Source: Streptomyces sp. NBC_01478 (GTDB lineage Bacteria; Actinomycetota; Actinomycetes; Streptomycetales; Streptomycetaceae). From it: a stretch of DNA of 64,000 nt. Positions 40,156 through 48,171 of this stretch are shown here, piece by piece. The stretch lies in assembly GCF_036227225.1 (NCBI RefSeq), contig NZ_CP109444.1:3019501-3083500 (forward strand). The letters are read 5' to 3'. A program made the position numbers and the translations under genes. Under the pieces are notes generated by a model. It was not told where the DNA came from, did not search any database, and was given only the letters and a program-made list of their open reading frames with translations. Positions within the stretch are counted from its first letter, which is position 1. Each line of letters starts with the position of its first letter.

Positions 40156-40170
40156 AACCTGTTTCAGGTT
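40156..40170. promoter_or_regulatory. Palindrome AACCTG-TTT-CAGGTT
   Basis: A perfect 6-bp inverted repeat 64 bp upstream of the NCS2 permease start, bracketed by two CCCGTGTT words. It may be an operator for the permease gene. Confidence 0.4.
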
Positions 40171-40191
40171 TTCCCCGTGTTACGGAATCGG

Positions 40192-40224
40192 GGTCGACCT
40201 GCTGCCCGTCCCTGGTCGACCTGC
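40192..40224. repeat. Direct repeat GGTCGACCTGC, two copies 22 bp apart
   Basis: GGTCGACCTGC at 40192-40202 and 40214-40224, in phase over two helical turns, in the gap between the NCS2 permease and the sigma factor. Such spacing suits a regulator binding one DNA face; no protein is implicated. Confidence 0.4.
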
Positions 40225-40311
40225 CAGACACCGTTCGAAGGTCCGTACCAGAGTGGCCGATTGATCACTGCTACGCTCCGGATCTCGTCAGGGCCACCCC
40301 TGAATGATCAC

Positions 40312-40329
40312 GTGTCATCTACATGACAC
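40312..40329. promoter_or_regulatory. 18-bp palindrome upstream of the ECF sigma gene
   Basis: GTGTCAT-CTAC-ATGACAC, perfect 7-bp arms. An in-frame ATG at 40323 is part of the right arm, so that ATG is unlikely to be the start; the ribosome site GAGGAGAGG at 40345-40353 points to GTG 40359. Probably an operator or regulatory RNA stem for the sigma operon. Confidence 0.55.
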
Positions 40330-40358
40330 CCACAAACCGTAGCGAGGAGAGGTACGCC

Positions 40359-40925
40359 GTGGGCACAGTCGTCGACGCCGCCGCCTCCGAGGAGTTCCAC
40401 GCCTTCTTCGAACGCCACTACGCCGAACTGTCCAGGCTCGCCCACCTGTTGACGGGCGAGGCGGACGCCGCCGACGACCTCGCGGCCGACGCGCTGCTCG
40501 CGCTCTGGCACCGCTGGGACCGGGTGCGCGCCGCCGACCATCCGGCTGCCTACGCCCGCGGAGTGGTCGCCAATCTGGCCCGCACCCGGATCCGCAGCGC
40601 GGTGCGCGAGCGGCGGCGGGTCGCCCTGTTCTGGTCGCAGCGCGAGGAGAAGACCGAGAACCCGGACGTGGCCGGTGTGGTCGACGTCCAAGAGGCGTTG
40701 CGCAGACTGCCGTTCCGCAAGCGGGCCTGTGTGGTGCTGCGGCACGCGTTCGATCTGTCGGAGAAGGACACCGCGCTCGCCCTCGGTGTGTCCGTCGGTA
40801 CGGTTAAGAGCCAGACGTCGAAGGGTATGGCCGAGCTGCAACGTCTGCTCGGCCCGCAGAGCCCTCCGCTGCGGATGCACGCGGCGATGGCGCGCGGCGG
40901 CGAGACCGGAGGGAGGACCCGATGA
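40359..40925 (+). CDS. SigE-family ECF RNA polymerase sigma factor
   Basis: 188-residue group IV sigma factor. Region 2 spans about residues 8-75 (FFERHYAELSRLAHLL, DDLAADALLALWHRW) and region 4 about 105-160 (LPFRKRACVVLRHAFDLSEKDTALALGVSVGTVKS). GTG 40359 is chosen from the strong ribosome site 6 bp upstream. It overlaps the next gene (ATGA), which encodes a one-span membrane protein in the usual place for an anti-sigma factor. Targets are unknown. Confidence 0.88.
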   Translation: MGTVVDAAASEEFHAFFERHYAELSRLAHLLTGEADAADDLAADALLALWHRWDRVRAADHPAAYARGVVANLARTRIRSAVRERRRVALFWSQREEKTENPDVAGVVDVQEALRRLPFRKRACVVLRHAFDLSEKDTALALGVSVGTVKSQTSKGMAELQRLLGPQSPPLRMHAAMARGGETGGRTR

Positions 40926-41770
40926 GGCACCAGGACGTGCACGACGACGAGTTGATCGCCCAACTGCACGAGGCGGCCGACGCGCACGAACCCGACCGCG
41001 CGCGCATCCTGGCGCGGCTCGAACGCGGTATGGCCGCGCAGTCCCGCCCCGACCACCGGGCCACCCGGCCGCCCGTGTTCGGCTGGGTACGGGTGGTCGG
41101 CGCCACGGCCGCGGTGGCGAGCATCCTCGCGATCGGCGGCTACGCGGTGGCGTCCGCGGTGAAGAGCAACTCCCCCGCCGAGCAGACGGTCTCCGTCTCG
41201 CCGACCCCGACGCCCACGCCGTCGCCGGACGCGACGAGCCGTACCCCGGTCAAGCCCGTTGCCCCGACGCCGAGTTCGGGTACCTCGCACAGCGCCCCCG
41301 AGGCGAGCGCCTCTCCGACGACGTCCGCGACCGCCTCGCCCTCCGCTCCCGTGCTGCCCGCCGCCTCCGGTACCCAGGACGGCCCGTTGTGGTCGGACGG
41401 TTCGATCGACCCGGGCAGTGGCGACTTCTGGGCGCAGAGCGATGTCACCCTGAAGACGACCAAGCAACTCACCTCGCTCACCGTCCAGTTGAAGGTCAAG
41501 CAGACCGACGGGGTCACCTCCGCAGGTGCTTGGCGCTCGCTGCCCGAGCAGGACTTCACGCAGACGGTGACGGAGCAGGACGGGTTCCTGGTCTACACAT
41601 GGGTGCTCAAGGAGGGCCGTACGGTCGCGGTCGGCGAGTGGGTCTTCGCCGGGCAGTACAACCATGCGCGCGGCGGCCGGGACGCCAAGGACGACAGCTA
41701 CTCGGCGGCAGGCACCGCGGCCGGCCAAGAGCTGTCCGTCAAGGGCGACTTCGCGGCGCAGAAGTCGTAG
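40922..41770 (+). CDS. Single-pass membrane protein, putative anti-sigma partner
   Basis: 282 residues: cytosolic N-terminus (1-50, helical and charged), one membrane helix (about 55-78), a long Pro/Ser/Thr-rich extracellular linker (about 90-150), then a folded domain (about 155-282) of unknown family with several Trp residues. The gene overlaps the sigma factor stop, and topology and position suggest it binds the sigma factor. No zinc-binding ZAS motif is visible, so the anti-sigma role is inference. Confidence 0.7.
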   Translation: MRHQDVHDDELIAQLHEAADAHEPDRARILARLERGMAAQSRPDHRATRPPVFGWVRVVGATAAVASILAIGGYAVASAVKSNSPAEQTVSVSPTPTPTPSPDATSRTPVKPVAPTPSSGTSHSAPEASASPTTSATASPSAPVLPAASGTQDGPLWSDGSIDPGSGDFWAQSDVTLKTTKQLTSLTVQLKVKQTDGVTSAGAWRSLPEQDFTQTVTEQDGFLVYTWVLKEGRTVAVGEWVFAGQYNHARGGRDAKDDSYSAAGTAAGQELSVKGDFAAQKS

Positions 41771-41864
41771 CGAAAAATCTCAAGCAGGCGGCAACCCTTT
41801 CTCCTCCGGCGGCGACAAGGAAGCGCAAGGTTCCTCTCGCACGGAGTCATACGGAGCAAGTCGC

Positions 41865-43547
41865 TTGAGCACGCACAAGAAGCACCTCACCCGCAGGCGG
41901 GTGCTCGGGGCCTCCGCGATCGGTGTCGCCACCACCGGCGCGGCCGTCGCGGGCGGCACCGGTCTCCTCTCGTCCGCCTCCGCCGCCGCCTTCGGGTACA
42001 CCGACGACGGCTCCAACTACGTGATCACCACGGGCGGTTCGCTCGTGTTCAAGGTCTCCAAGTCGACCGGCGACATCACGTCCCTCGCCTACAAGGGCAA
42101 GGAGTACGAGGGCTACGGCGGCAAGCACTCGCATGTCGAGTCCGGGCTCGGCGCCTCCACGGTCACGATCAAGCAGTCCGGGTCGACGATCCTGGTGAAG
42201 GTCGTACACGGCGCGATCACCCAGTGGTACGCGGCCCGCAGCGGCGAGAACAACGTCTACCTGTGGACGAACAAGGCGGACGCCTCCTTCACCGCGACCC
42301 GCTACATCGTGCGGGTGAAGCCGGGGGTGTTCCCCAACTCCGGTTCGGACGCGTGGGATTCGACCACCGACACGATCATCGAGGCCGGTGACGTCTGGAA
42401 GCACCCCGACGGCACCACCCGCTCCAAGCACTACTCGGGCAAACGGACCATCGACTACGACCACGTCGGCTTCACCACCGGCTCGGTCGGCCTGTACCTG
42501 GTCCGCTCCAACCACGACAAGGCGTCCGGCGGTCCCTTCTACCGCTCCCTGCTGCGCCACTCGAACGAGGGCGGGGCGGGCCTCTACGAGATCCTGCACT
42601 ACAACGAGGCCCAGACGGAGCCCGAACGCTTCGGTCTCCAGGGCCCGTTCGTGGTGGCGTTCACGGACGGCGGCACCCCCTCGTCCTCGCTCTTCGCGGC
42701 GAACCTCGACACCTCGTGGGCGGACTCGCTCGGCATCACGGGCTGGGTCGGCAAGGCGGGCCGCGGCAAGGTGGCGGGCGTGGGCCTGAAGGGCATGGAC
42801 GCCAACTACCCCTACACCGTGGGCTTTTCCAACTCGGACGCGCAGTACTGGGCGAAGGCCGCGGCCGGCACCGGTGCCTTCTCCTGCAAGGGGATGCTGC
42901 CGGGGACGTACACACTGACCGTCTTCAAGGGCGAACTCGCCGTGCACACCGGGTCGGTGACGGTGACGGCGGGCGGTACGACGTCGCTGCACACCCTGAG
43001 CATCACGGGTGACCCGTCGGCCGCCACGGCCGTATGGCGCCTGGGCAACTGGGACGGTACGCCGGGGGAGTTCAAGAACGCCGGGCTGATGACATACGCG
43101 CATCCCTCCGACGCCCGCGCCGCGAAATGGACCGGGAACGTCACGATCGGGAGCGGGAGCGAGGCCGCGTCCTTCCCCGCGTACATGTGGAAGGACGTCA
43201 ACGACGGCGTCCTGGTCTACTTCCGACTGACCGCGGCGCAGGCGGCCGTAGCGCACACGCTGCGGGTCGGGGTGACGACGGCGTACATCAACGCCCGCCC
43301 CCAAGTCACCGTGAACGGCTGGGTCTCGGCGATTCCCACACCACCCGCCCAGCCCTCGACACGCGATCTCACCACGGGTTCGTACCGTGGGAACAACCAC
43401 ACGTTCGTCTTCAACGTCCCGTCCAGCGCGTGGAGTTCGGACGTCACGAAGGACAACGTGCTGAAGATCAATGTCATCAGTGGTTCGACGGGGTCGGGGT
43501 TCCTCAGCCCGGGCACGTCGTTCGACTGCATTGATCTGCTGGCTTGA
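41865..43547 (+). CDS. Secreted rhamnogalacturonan lyase (PL4)
   Basis: Cleaves the rhamnogalacturonan-I backbone of pectin by beta-elimination, outside the cell. 560 residues. Tat-type signal with RRRVLGASAIG near residues 10-20 and AXA-like cleavage near 42. The PL4 catalytic beta-sandwich spans about 45-330, followed by an fn3-like domain (MLPGTYTLTVFKGE near 345) and a C-terminal CBM-like domain (WRLGNWDGTPGEF to FDCIDLLA). The TTG start has GGAG 9 bp upstream. Confidence 0.88.
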   Translation: MSTHKKHLTRRRVLGASAIGVATTGAAVAGGTGLLSSASAAAFGYTDDGSNYVITTGGSLVFKVSKSTGDITSLAYKGKEYEGYGGKHSHVESGLGASTVTIKQSGSTILVKVVHGAITQWYAARSGENNVYLWTNKADASFTATRYIVRVKPGVFPNSGSDAWDSTTDTIIEAGDVWKHPDGTTRSKHYSGKRTIDYDHVGFTTGSVGLYLVRSNHDKASGGPFYRSLLRHSNEGGAGLYEILHYNEAQTEPERFGLQGPFVVAFTDGGTPSSSLFAANLDTSWADSLGITGWVGKAGRGKVAGVGLKGMDANYPYTVGFSNSDAQYWAKAAAGTGAFSCKGMLPGTYTLTVFKGELAVHTGSVTVTAGGTTSLHTLSITGDPSAATAVWRLGNWDGTPGEFKNAGLMTYAHPSDARAAKWTGNVTIGSGSEAASFPAYMWKDVNDGVLVYFRLTAAQAAVAHTLRVGVTTAYINARPQVTVNGWVSAIPTPPAQPSTRDLTTGSYRGNNHTFVFNVPSSAWSSDVTKDNVLKINVISGSTGSGFLSPGTSFDCIDLLA

Positions 43548-43573
43548 GCCGACGCGCGGCGGGGCACTAGGCT
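43544..43573 (+). promoter_or_regulatory. Promoter TTGAGC-18 bp-TAGGCT for the VOC leader
   Basis: TTGAGC at 43544-43549, overlapping the lyase stop codon, and TAGGCT at 43568-43573 are 18 bp apart. The -10 ends 7 bp before a GTG, the spacing of a leaderless transcript that would begin with the leader ORF. Confidence 0.6.
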
Positions 43574-43580
43574 CGACGGC

Positions 43581-43637
43581 GTGACTGCCGGGTCGGCCAT
43601 GGGCCATACACGAGTAGGGCACCCGGCCTCGGCGTGA
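43581..43637 (+). CDS. Leader peptide MTAGSAMGHTRVGHPASA
   Basis: An 18-codon GTG-to-TGA frame placed for leaderless translation and ending 5 bp before a terminator-like hairpin. Four codons uncommon in this GC-rich genome, CAT ACA CGA GTA (43605-43616), occur in a row between RNA segments 1 and 2. Architecture resembles ribosome-controlled leader peptides such as that of trpE. It is too short for coding statistics, so it rests on context. Confidence 0.55.
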   Translation: MTAGSAMGHTRVGHPASA

Positions 43638-43642
43638 GCACG

Positions 43643-43668
43643 AGGCGGGCCAGAGCCCCGCCTTTTCT
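43643..43668 (+). terminator. Attenuator: intrinsic terminator hairpin before the VOC gene
   Basis: AGGCGGG (43643-43649), a 7-nt loop, CCCGCCT (43657-43663), then TTTCT: a perfect 7-bp stem followed by a short U-run. Two competing helices exist upstream: GCCGGG 43587-43592 with CCCGGC 43622-43627, and GCCTC 43626-43630 with GAGGC 43642-43646. This 1:2, 2:3, 3:4 set is the layout of transcription attenuation. Confidence 0.65.
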
Positions 43669-43740
43669 CCTTGTCTTCCCCTCCCGGCGCCCGCAACGCG
43701 GCGCGCTCACCGGACTCAAGACACGGAGACCCGCCCACAT

Positions 43741-44172
43741 ATGACAGATGATCAGCAAAGCCCGCACGACCTCGAACTCGACCTGCCGACCACGGTCCAG
43801 TTGAACCACACCGCCGTCTACGCCAAGGACCGGCGGTTGTCGGCCGAGTTCCTCGCCACGATCCTGGGTCTGAAGGTGGGTGCCCCTCTCGGCCCCTTCC
43901 TGCCGGTCGACCTGGGCAATGGCGTGACACTCGACTACTACGAGAAGCGCGACGAACCGGTCCAGTCGCAGCACTACGCGTTCCTCGTGCCCGACGAGCA
44001 GTTCGCCACCATGATCGCCCGACTGGAGGTGGTGGGGGTCACCTACTACGCCGACCCTCACCACACGGAGCCCGGCGGGATCAACAGCCTCTTCGGCGGT
44101 CGCGGCGCCTACTTCGAGGACCCGAGCGGCCACAACATGGAGATCATGACCCGGCCGTACGCCCGGCCGTAG
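43741..44172 (+). CDS. VOC-family (glyoxalase-like) protein
   Basis: 143-residue vicinal oxygen chelate protein with the paired beta-alpha-beta-beta-beta modules. LNHTAVYAKDRRLSAEFLATILGLKVG opens the first module (metal His in LNHTAV), HYAFLVPDEQF opens the second, and GAYFEDPSGHNMEIMTRPY closes it with the metal Glu. Substrate unknown. Expression is probably controlled by the attenuator just upstream. The 3' end overlaps the convergent GNAT gene by 29 bp. Confidence 0.9.
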   Translation: MTDDQQSPHDLELDLPTTVQLNHTAVYAKDRRLSAEFLATILGLKVGAPLGPFLPVDLGNGVTLDYYEKRDEPVQSQHYAFLVPDEQFATMIARLEVVGVTYYADPHHTEPGGINSLFGGRGAYFEDPSGHNMEIMTRPYARP

Positions 44173-44788
44173 CACTCCGTACGTGGAGATGGCCGTCGCG
44201 GGGGAAGGCCGGTGGCGCCGCGGGCAGGACACTGTCGAAGGCGTACCGGCTCTTCTCCGCGACCCGGCACGAGGCCAAGTTGTCCACCTGGTGCAGGATT
44301 TCGAGACGCTCCAGCCCGTCGGGGGCGAAGGTGTCGAAGGCCCAGCCGGTGAGTGCTTCCAGGGCGCGCGGGGCCACTCCCCGCCCGCGAGCGTGCGCGG
44401 CGGTCCAATAGCCCACCTCGGCCGCCGACTTGCCGGGGACGACCTGCTTGAGGATCACGTTGCCCGCCAACTGCCCACGATCCGACCCGGGTCGTGCTTC
44501 CAGGACGGCAAAGCAGAACCACTCCCCCGCCGCCCAGCCCCGTTGCTGGGCCCGCACCCAGCGGGCGCCGTCAACATCGTTGTCCACGACGGACGTTGTC
44601 CACTGCCGCAGCACGGGATCCCGCCTCGCCTCGACCAGTTCGGCGACGTCCTCCATACGCCAGGGACGAAGGAGGAGAGCGGGGGCGGCCGACGTGGCGG
44701 CCACCTGAAGTTCGACGGCGTTATTCACGAACTGATTGTCCACGGCGACGATTTCACCCGAGGCCGGCCGTACGGCTGCCTCGGTCAT
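44144..44788 (-). CDS. GNAT-family N-acetyltransferase (RimJ/RimL-like)
   Basis: 214 residues. RimJ/RimL-like order: LLLRPWRMEDVAELVEARRDP, then VGYWTAAHARGRGVAPRALEAL (CoA loop) and ILHQVDNLASCRVAEKSRYAFD. The first ~38 residues are non-homologous, so the true start might be later, but ATG 44788 forms an ATGA overlap with the MerR stop and is kept. Probably controlled by that regulator. Confidence 0.85.
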   Translation of the reverse strand: MTEAAVRPASGEIVAVDNQFVNNAVELQVAATSAAPALLLRPWRMEDVAELVEARRDPVLRQWTTSVVDNDVDGARWVRAQQRGWAAGEWFCFAVLEARPGSDRGQLAGNVILKQVVPGKSAAEVGYWTAAHARGRGVAPRALEALTGWAFDTFAPDGLERLEILHQVDNLASCRVAEKSRYAFDSVLPAAPPAFPRDGHLHVRSATAGRTAGS

Positions 44789-45735
44789 CACGCTGTCCGA
44801 ACGCGCAGAGCCTGGACGGACCAGTCGAGCGCCGGAGCGAGACTCTCCGGGGCGGCCCATCCATTGACCACGGCGAGCAACCGCAGATACCGCTCCCTGC
44901 GGGGGTCGTTCACGCGCTCCAGCCGGGCCGCCAGCCGACGGCGAAGGTCGATGTCGTCGGGGCGGCCGAGCAGGTACGCGTAGTGCGCCGTGAACTCCGC
45001 GACGAACGAGTCGGCCTGGGGCGAGGCGGGATCGATGCCGGCGCGGAGGGCCGGCCCGACCTGGTCACGGACGACTCCGGCAATATCGCGGCGCGGGCCA
45101 GTCGTCTCACCTCGGACCTGCAAGGCCACCTGCTCGGCGGCCTGCTCCTCGGTCAACTGCCGCACGGAGGCACGGAATTCCGGGTCAAGGGTCAGCTCGG
45201 CCAACTCGACCCACGCCTGGACCTGTTCAGCCTCCGGGTCGTCGGGCAGCTCGGGGGTCATCGAGCGCATGACCCCGGCGAACGCGGGGGCGTCATCAAG
45301 ACCGCCGAAGACGGCATCGAGGAACTCACCGATCAGACGTCGACGTTCATCCTCGGAAAGCCGGGCAAGCCGATGCATGAATTCCATCTCCTCAGGTGTG
45401 GACCCACGCTCGGCCACCGCCGTCAGCACCGCACGCCGCAGCCGCAGGACCCGAATCTGCACGGCCAGCGCGTCTGCGTGCGCCGCGGCGACCTCGGGCA
45501 ACGAGAGCTCACGGTCCACGACCTTGCGGATCGTGGTGAGGTCAAGTCCCAGCTCGCGCAGGGTTCTTACGAGGTCCAGGCGTGCGACGGCGTCGATGCC
45601 GTAGCGGCGGTAGCCGGCCGGGCTGCGGTCAGTCGGCGCCACGATCCCGCGATCGGAGTAGAACCGAACGGTCTTGACCGTCAGCCCACTCCGCCGAGCA
45701 AGCTCACCGATCGAGTAGAGCGCGTCGCCTTCCAT
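44788..45735 (-). CDS. MerR-family transcriptional regulator
   Basis: 315-residue regulator with an N-terminal MerR winged helix (residues 6-75, YSIGELARRSGLTVKTVRFYSD and SPAGYRRYGIDAVARLDLVR), a coiled dimerisation helix (about 80-120), and a long C-terminal domain of unknown ligand. No Cys ligand set for metals is visible. A GAGACT-TG-AGTCTC palindrome lies about 30 bp upstream, a likely autoregulatory site. Confidence 0.9.
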   Translation of the reverse strand: MEGDALYSIGELARRSGLTVKTVRFYSDRGIVAPTDRSPAGYRRYGIDAVARLDLVRTLRELGLDLTTIRKVVDRELSLPEVAAAHADALAVQIRVLRLRRAVLTAVAERGSTPEEMEFMHRLARLSEDERRRLIGEFLDAVFGGLDDAPAFAGVMRSMTPELPDDPEAEQVQAWVELAELTLDPEFRASVRQLTEEQAAEQVALQVRGETTGPRRDIAGVVRDQVGPALRAGIDPASPQADSFVAEFTAHYAYLLGRPDDIDLRRRLAARLERVNDPRRERYLRLLAVVNGWAAPESLAPALDWSVQALRVRTA

Positions 45736-45763
45736 GCCTCCACCTTCGCGTCTCCCCTTACTG

Positions 45764-45777
45764 GAGACTCAAGTCTC
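45764..45777. promoter_or_regulatory. MerR operator candidate GAGACT-CA-AGTCTC
   Basis: Perfect 6-bp inverted repeat with a 2-bp centre, 29 bp upstream of the MerR gene start, where such regulators usually bind within a long-spacer promoter. Confidence 0.5.
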
Positions 45778-45831
45778 TTCGCCTTCCGACAGCCAGCAGT
45801 TTGCGGGCATGCACGGCTACTTGGAGCGGAA

Positions 45832-46239
45832 TCAAGAAAGCCGCCCGGCCTTGTGCAGCGCGTCGAAGGCCATCTCGTCGACGGCCGAGACCCGGTCCCG
45901 ATCGGCGTAGCGAAACCACGCCCTCTCGGCGATCTCCCTCGACGGGGTCAGCTCACCGCGGTGATCGGCGGTGTAGCAGATCATCCGGAAGGGGCCGTGG
46001 TCCGGATGGCCCTCGCCGATCTCGAAAGTGCCGAAGTGCACCATGGAACCAGGGTCGATCACCGCCCGCAGTTCCTCGTCGATCTCCCGCACCAGGGTCT
46101 CGCCGTCGGACTCGCCCGGCTCACGATGACCGCCTGGCAGGTAGAAGCGATCTCTGCCGTGACTGCGCGTCACCAACACCCGGTCGTCCCGGACCAGGAT
46201 CCACGCCACCTTCTCCGGCACACCGTTGCTGTCCGCCAT
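45832..46239 (-). CDS. NUDIX hydrolase
   Basis: 135-residue nucleoside-diphosphate-linked hydrolase. The Nudix box is complete: G, five residues, E, seven residues, REIDEEL (residues about 37-59, GHREPGESDGETLVREIDEE). ATG start, cytosolic. The substrate (nucleotide-sugar, ADP-ribose or oxidised nucleotide) is not predictable. Confidence 0.92.
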   Translation of the reverse strand: MADSNGVPEKVAWILVRDDRVLVTRSHGRDRFYLPGGHREPGESDGETLVREIDEELRAVIDPGSMVHFGTFEIGEGHPDHGPFRMICYTADHRGELTPSREIAERAWFRYADRDRVSAVDEMAFDALHKAGRLS

Positions 46240-46313
46240 GGCCCGGGACCGTATCGGAGGGCGTCGTCCGCGTCAGCACCGTCCGCGCACCGAGTTCGGG
46301 AAGCGGGCTCGGT

Positions 46314-46700
46314 TCACTTGTAGCGCTGGGGAAAGTCGGGGTGGTCCTGGTACGGGAGCGCAAGATCGAGCAGGTCGTCGCACGGCCAGAGGTCGCCGTC
46401 GAACTGGCAGTCGTCGCGGTCGTCCCAAGGTCGCTCGGGATCACCTTCGGCCGGGCTGAGCGTGTGCCGGTTCAACACGCGTCGCTTGGCCTCGACTTCG
46501 CGCAGTACGCGGACGGGGTCGTGCAGGGCCACGTGGTGCGCGATCACGGCGTGGACGCCGGTGGGATCCCCTTGGCCGAAGTCGACCGCGGCCCCGTGCG
46601 CGGTCCATTCCGCGGAGAATCCGGCCCTGTCACAGCGCTGGGCCACGTCGGCGTCCTCGTCCAGACGCGCCTTGAGGAACGCCACCAGGTCGTTGGGCAT
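46314..46700 (-). CDS. DUF6221-family protein
   Basis: 128-residue small actinobacterial protein. NDLVAFLKARLDEDADVAQRC at the start, HDPVRVLREVEAKRRVL in the middle and LALPYQDHPDFPQRY at the end are the usual DUF6221 blocks. ATG 46700 is preferred over ATG 46718 because family members begin at this point and a GAGAA site precedes it. Function unknown. Confidence 0.8.
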   Translation of the reverse strand: MPNDLVAFLKARLDEDADVAQRCDRAGFSAEWTAHGAAVDFGQGDPTGVHAVIAHHVALHDPVRVLREVEAKRRVLNRHTLSPAEGDPERPWDDRDDCQFDGDLWPCDDLLDLALPYQDHPDFPQRYK

Positions 46701-46817
46701 GGCGGCATTCTCAACCATGGGGCGTGCGCCGGCACTTGTTTTACCGTGCCTCTGGCACGCCCGAGCGCGCGTACCTCGTTCTCATGGCCCAAGTCCTCGT
46801 CGTCGCGCACAAGCAGA

Positions 46818-46853
46818 AGAGGCCCCGGTCACCTCGCGGCGACCGGGACCTCT
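46818..46853 (-). terminator. Terminator hairpin after the PL9 pectate lyase
   Basis: A 13-bp stem with one mismatch (arms 46818-46830 and 46841-46853, AGAGGTCCCGGTC on the minus strand) and a 10-nt loop, 34 bp after the pectate lyase stop. Only a weak T-run follows. Confidence 0.65.
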
Positions 46854-46886
46854 CGCGCGTCGGCAAGAAGTGTGCGGTGAGGCACG

Positions 46887-48041
46887 TCAGTTCATCGTCG
46901 CGCCGATCGTCGTGGAACCCGTCGTCAGGAACGTCGTCGACGGCAGCGTGCCGCTCGACGAGCGCGTGCCGTACGCCGTGGTCGCGTCGGTCGACTTGAA
47001 GGACGGGGCCGTGACGCCGCTGTCCCAGTTGTTCGCGGCGGAGACCGTCGCCGAACCGAGCTTGTCCAGGCCGCCCTTGTTGCCGACGGCGAGGTTGCGG
47101 GCCAGGCGGGACTTGCTCGTGGCGAAGAAGAAGCCGGCCTCGGTGTTGGCGTACGCGGTGTTGCGGTTGAGGATGATCGCGCCGGTGTTGGAGTTCTCGG
47201 TGAAGCCGTTGAGGGTGTTGTCCCAGGCCGCGTTGTCGTTGACGACATGTGCCACCGCGACGCCTCCGCCGCCCAGCTTGAAGCCGTTGCCGTTGCCCTC
47301 GAAGGCGGAGTCGTTCCAGCGGTTCTTGCCGTTGCCGAAGGCCCAGGAGTGCTCGATGGTGACCGGTGAGGAGAACTGCCACAGGTCGAGGCCGTCGTCC
47401 GAGTTGTTGTAGAGGCGGGTGCCCGTGACCTTGTTGCCGGTGCCGGAGCCGAACTTGATGGCGATGCCGTCGGCGTTCTGGCCGTGTCCGGCGGCGTCGT
47501 AGTTGCCGTAACTGTCCAGGTTCTGCACGAGGTTGTTCGTGGTGCCGTCGCCGCGCAGGGTGAAGCCGGAGTCGCCGTTGTTCGCCGTGACCAGGTTCTT
47601 GAAGATGCCGCCGACGGAGGACGTGGCGACGAAGCCCTGGGCCGGGGAGTTCTGGAAGGTGAGGTTCTGGACGGTCCAGTAGTCGCCGTAGATCCCGGCC
47701 AGCCACTGGCCCGCGGGCAGCTTGGAGCCGTCGATCTTCACCTTCTCGGTGCCGTACGCCTCCAGCGTGATCCGGGCCGAACTGGTGCCGTTCGCCGTGG
47801 ACTTGAGGGTCGCGGCCGGGGTGTAGGTGCCCGCGCGGACCTGGATGACGGTACCGGCGGTGGCGTTCGCGACGGCCGACTCCAGTTGGGCGGTGGTGGA
47901 GACGGTGATCGTGGCCGAAGCGGCTTGCGCGCCGCCGTTGTTGAGGCCGAGGTAGACGCCGCCCGCCCCCGCGGCGACGGCCACCGCGGCGGCGATCGAG
48001 AGGGTGCGGGTCCTGCGGTGGCGTCCGGTGCTCGTACGCAC
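46887..48041 (-). CDS. Secreted pectate lyase, PL9-like (parallel beta-helix), copy 1
   Basis: Extracellular polygalacturonate lyase of 384 residues. Signal peptide about residues 10-40. The right-handed beta-helix contains NADGIAIKFGSGTGNKVTG and RLYNNSDDGLDLW, the calcium/catalytic region of PL9 enzymes such as PelL, and NGFTENSNTG. GTG 48041 has AAGGA upstream; an open frame extends further without support. It is a close paralogue of the protein at 55062-56174, sharing the same terminal residues. Confidence 0.85.
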   Translation of the reverse strand: MRTSTGRHRRTRTLSIAAAVAVAAGAGGVYLGLNNGGAQAASATITVSTTAQLESAVANATAGTVIQVRAGTYTPAATLKSTANGTSSARITLEAYGTEKVKIDGSKLPAGQWLAGIYGDYWTVQNLTFQNSPAQGFVATSSVGGIFKNLVTANNGDSGFTLRGDGTTNNLVQNLDSYGNYDAAGHGQNADGIAIKFGSGTGNKVTGTRLYNNSDDGLDLWQFSSPVTIEHSWAFGNGKNRWNDSAFEGNGNGFKLGGGGVAVAHVVNDNAAWDNTLNGFTENSNTGAIILNRNTAYANTEAGFFFATSKSRLARNLAVGNKGGLDKLGSATVSAANNWDSGVTAPSFKSTDATTAYGTRSSSGTLPSTTFLTTGSTTIGATMN

Positions 48042-48072
48042 GGCGTTGGTTCCTTTCCTGGATGACGAGGAC

Positions 48073-48106
48073 GAAACGGGCCGGAGGGGCCGCCCCGGCC
48101 CGTTTC
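48073..48106. promoter_or_regulatory. 12-bp perfect hairpin in the pectate lyase 5' region
   Basis: GAAACGGGCCGG, a 10-nt loop, then CCGGCCCGTTTC. It lies 32-65 bp upstream of the PL9 GTG, so it probably falls in the 5' leader of that mRNA; it may stabilise the leader or act as an operator or terminator. Confidence 0.5.
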
Positions 48107-48171
48107 TGATCACTGGTCGCCGCCGCGGCCGGAAAGGGTTGCCGCGGTCACGGGAAAAGCCACGGGAAGGA

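Noticed and set aside
40092..40358. Purine riboswitch before the NCS2 permease
   Set aside because: No purine-aptamer core (paired loops with the conserved U/C) could be made out; only short palindromes are present.
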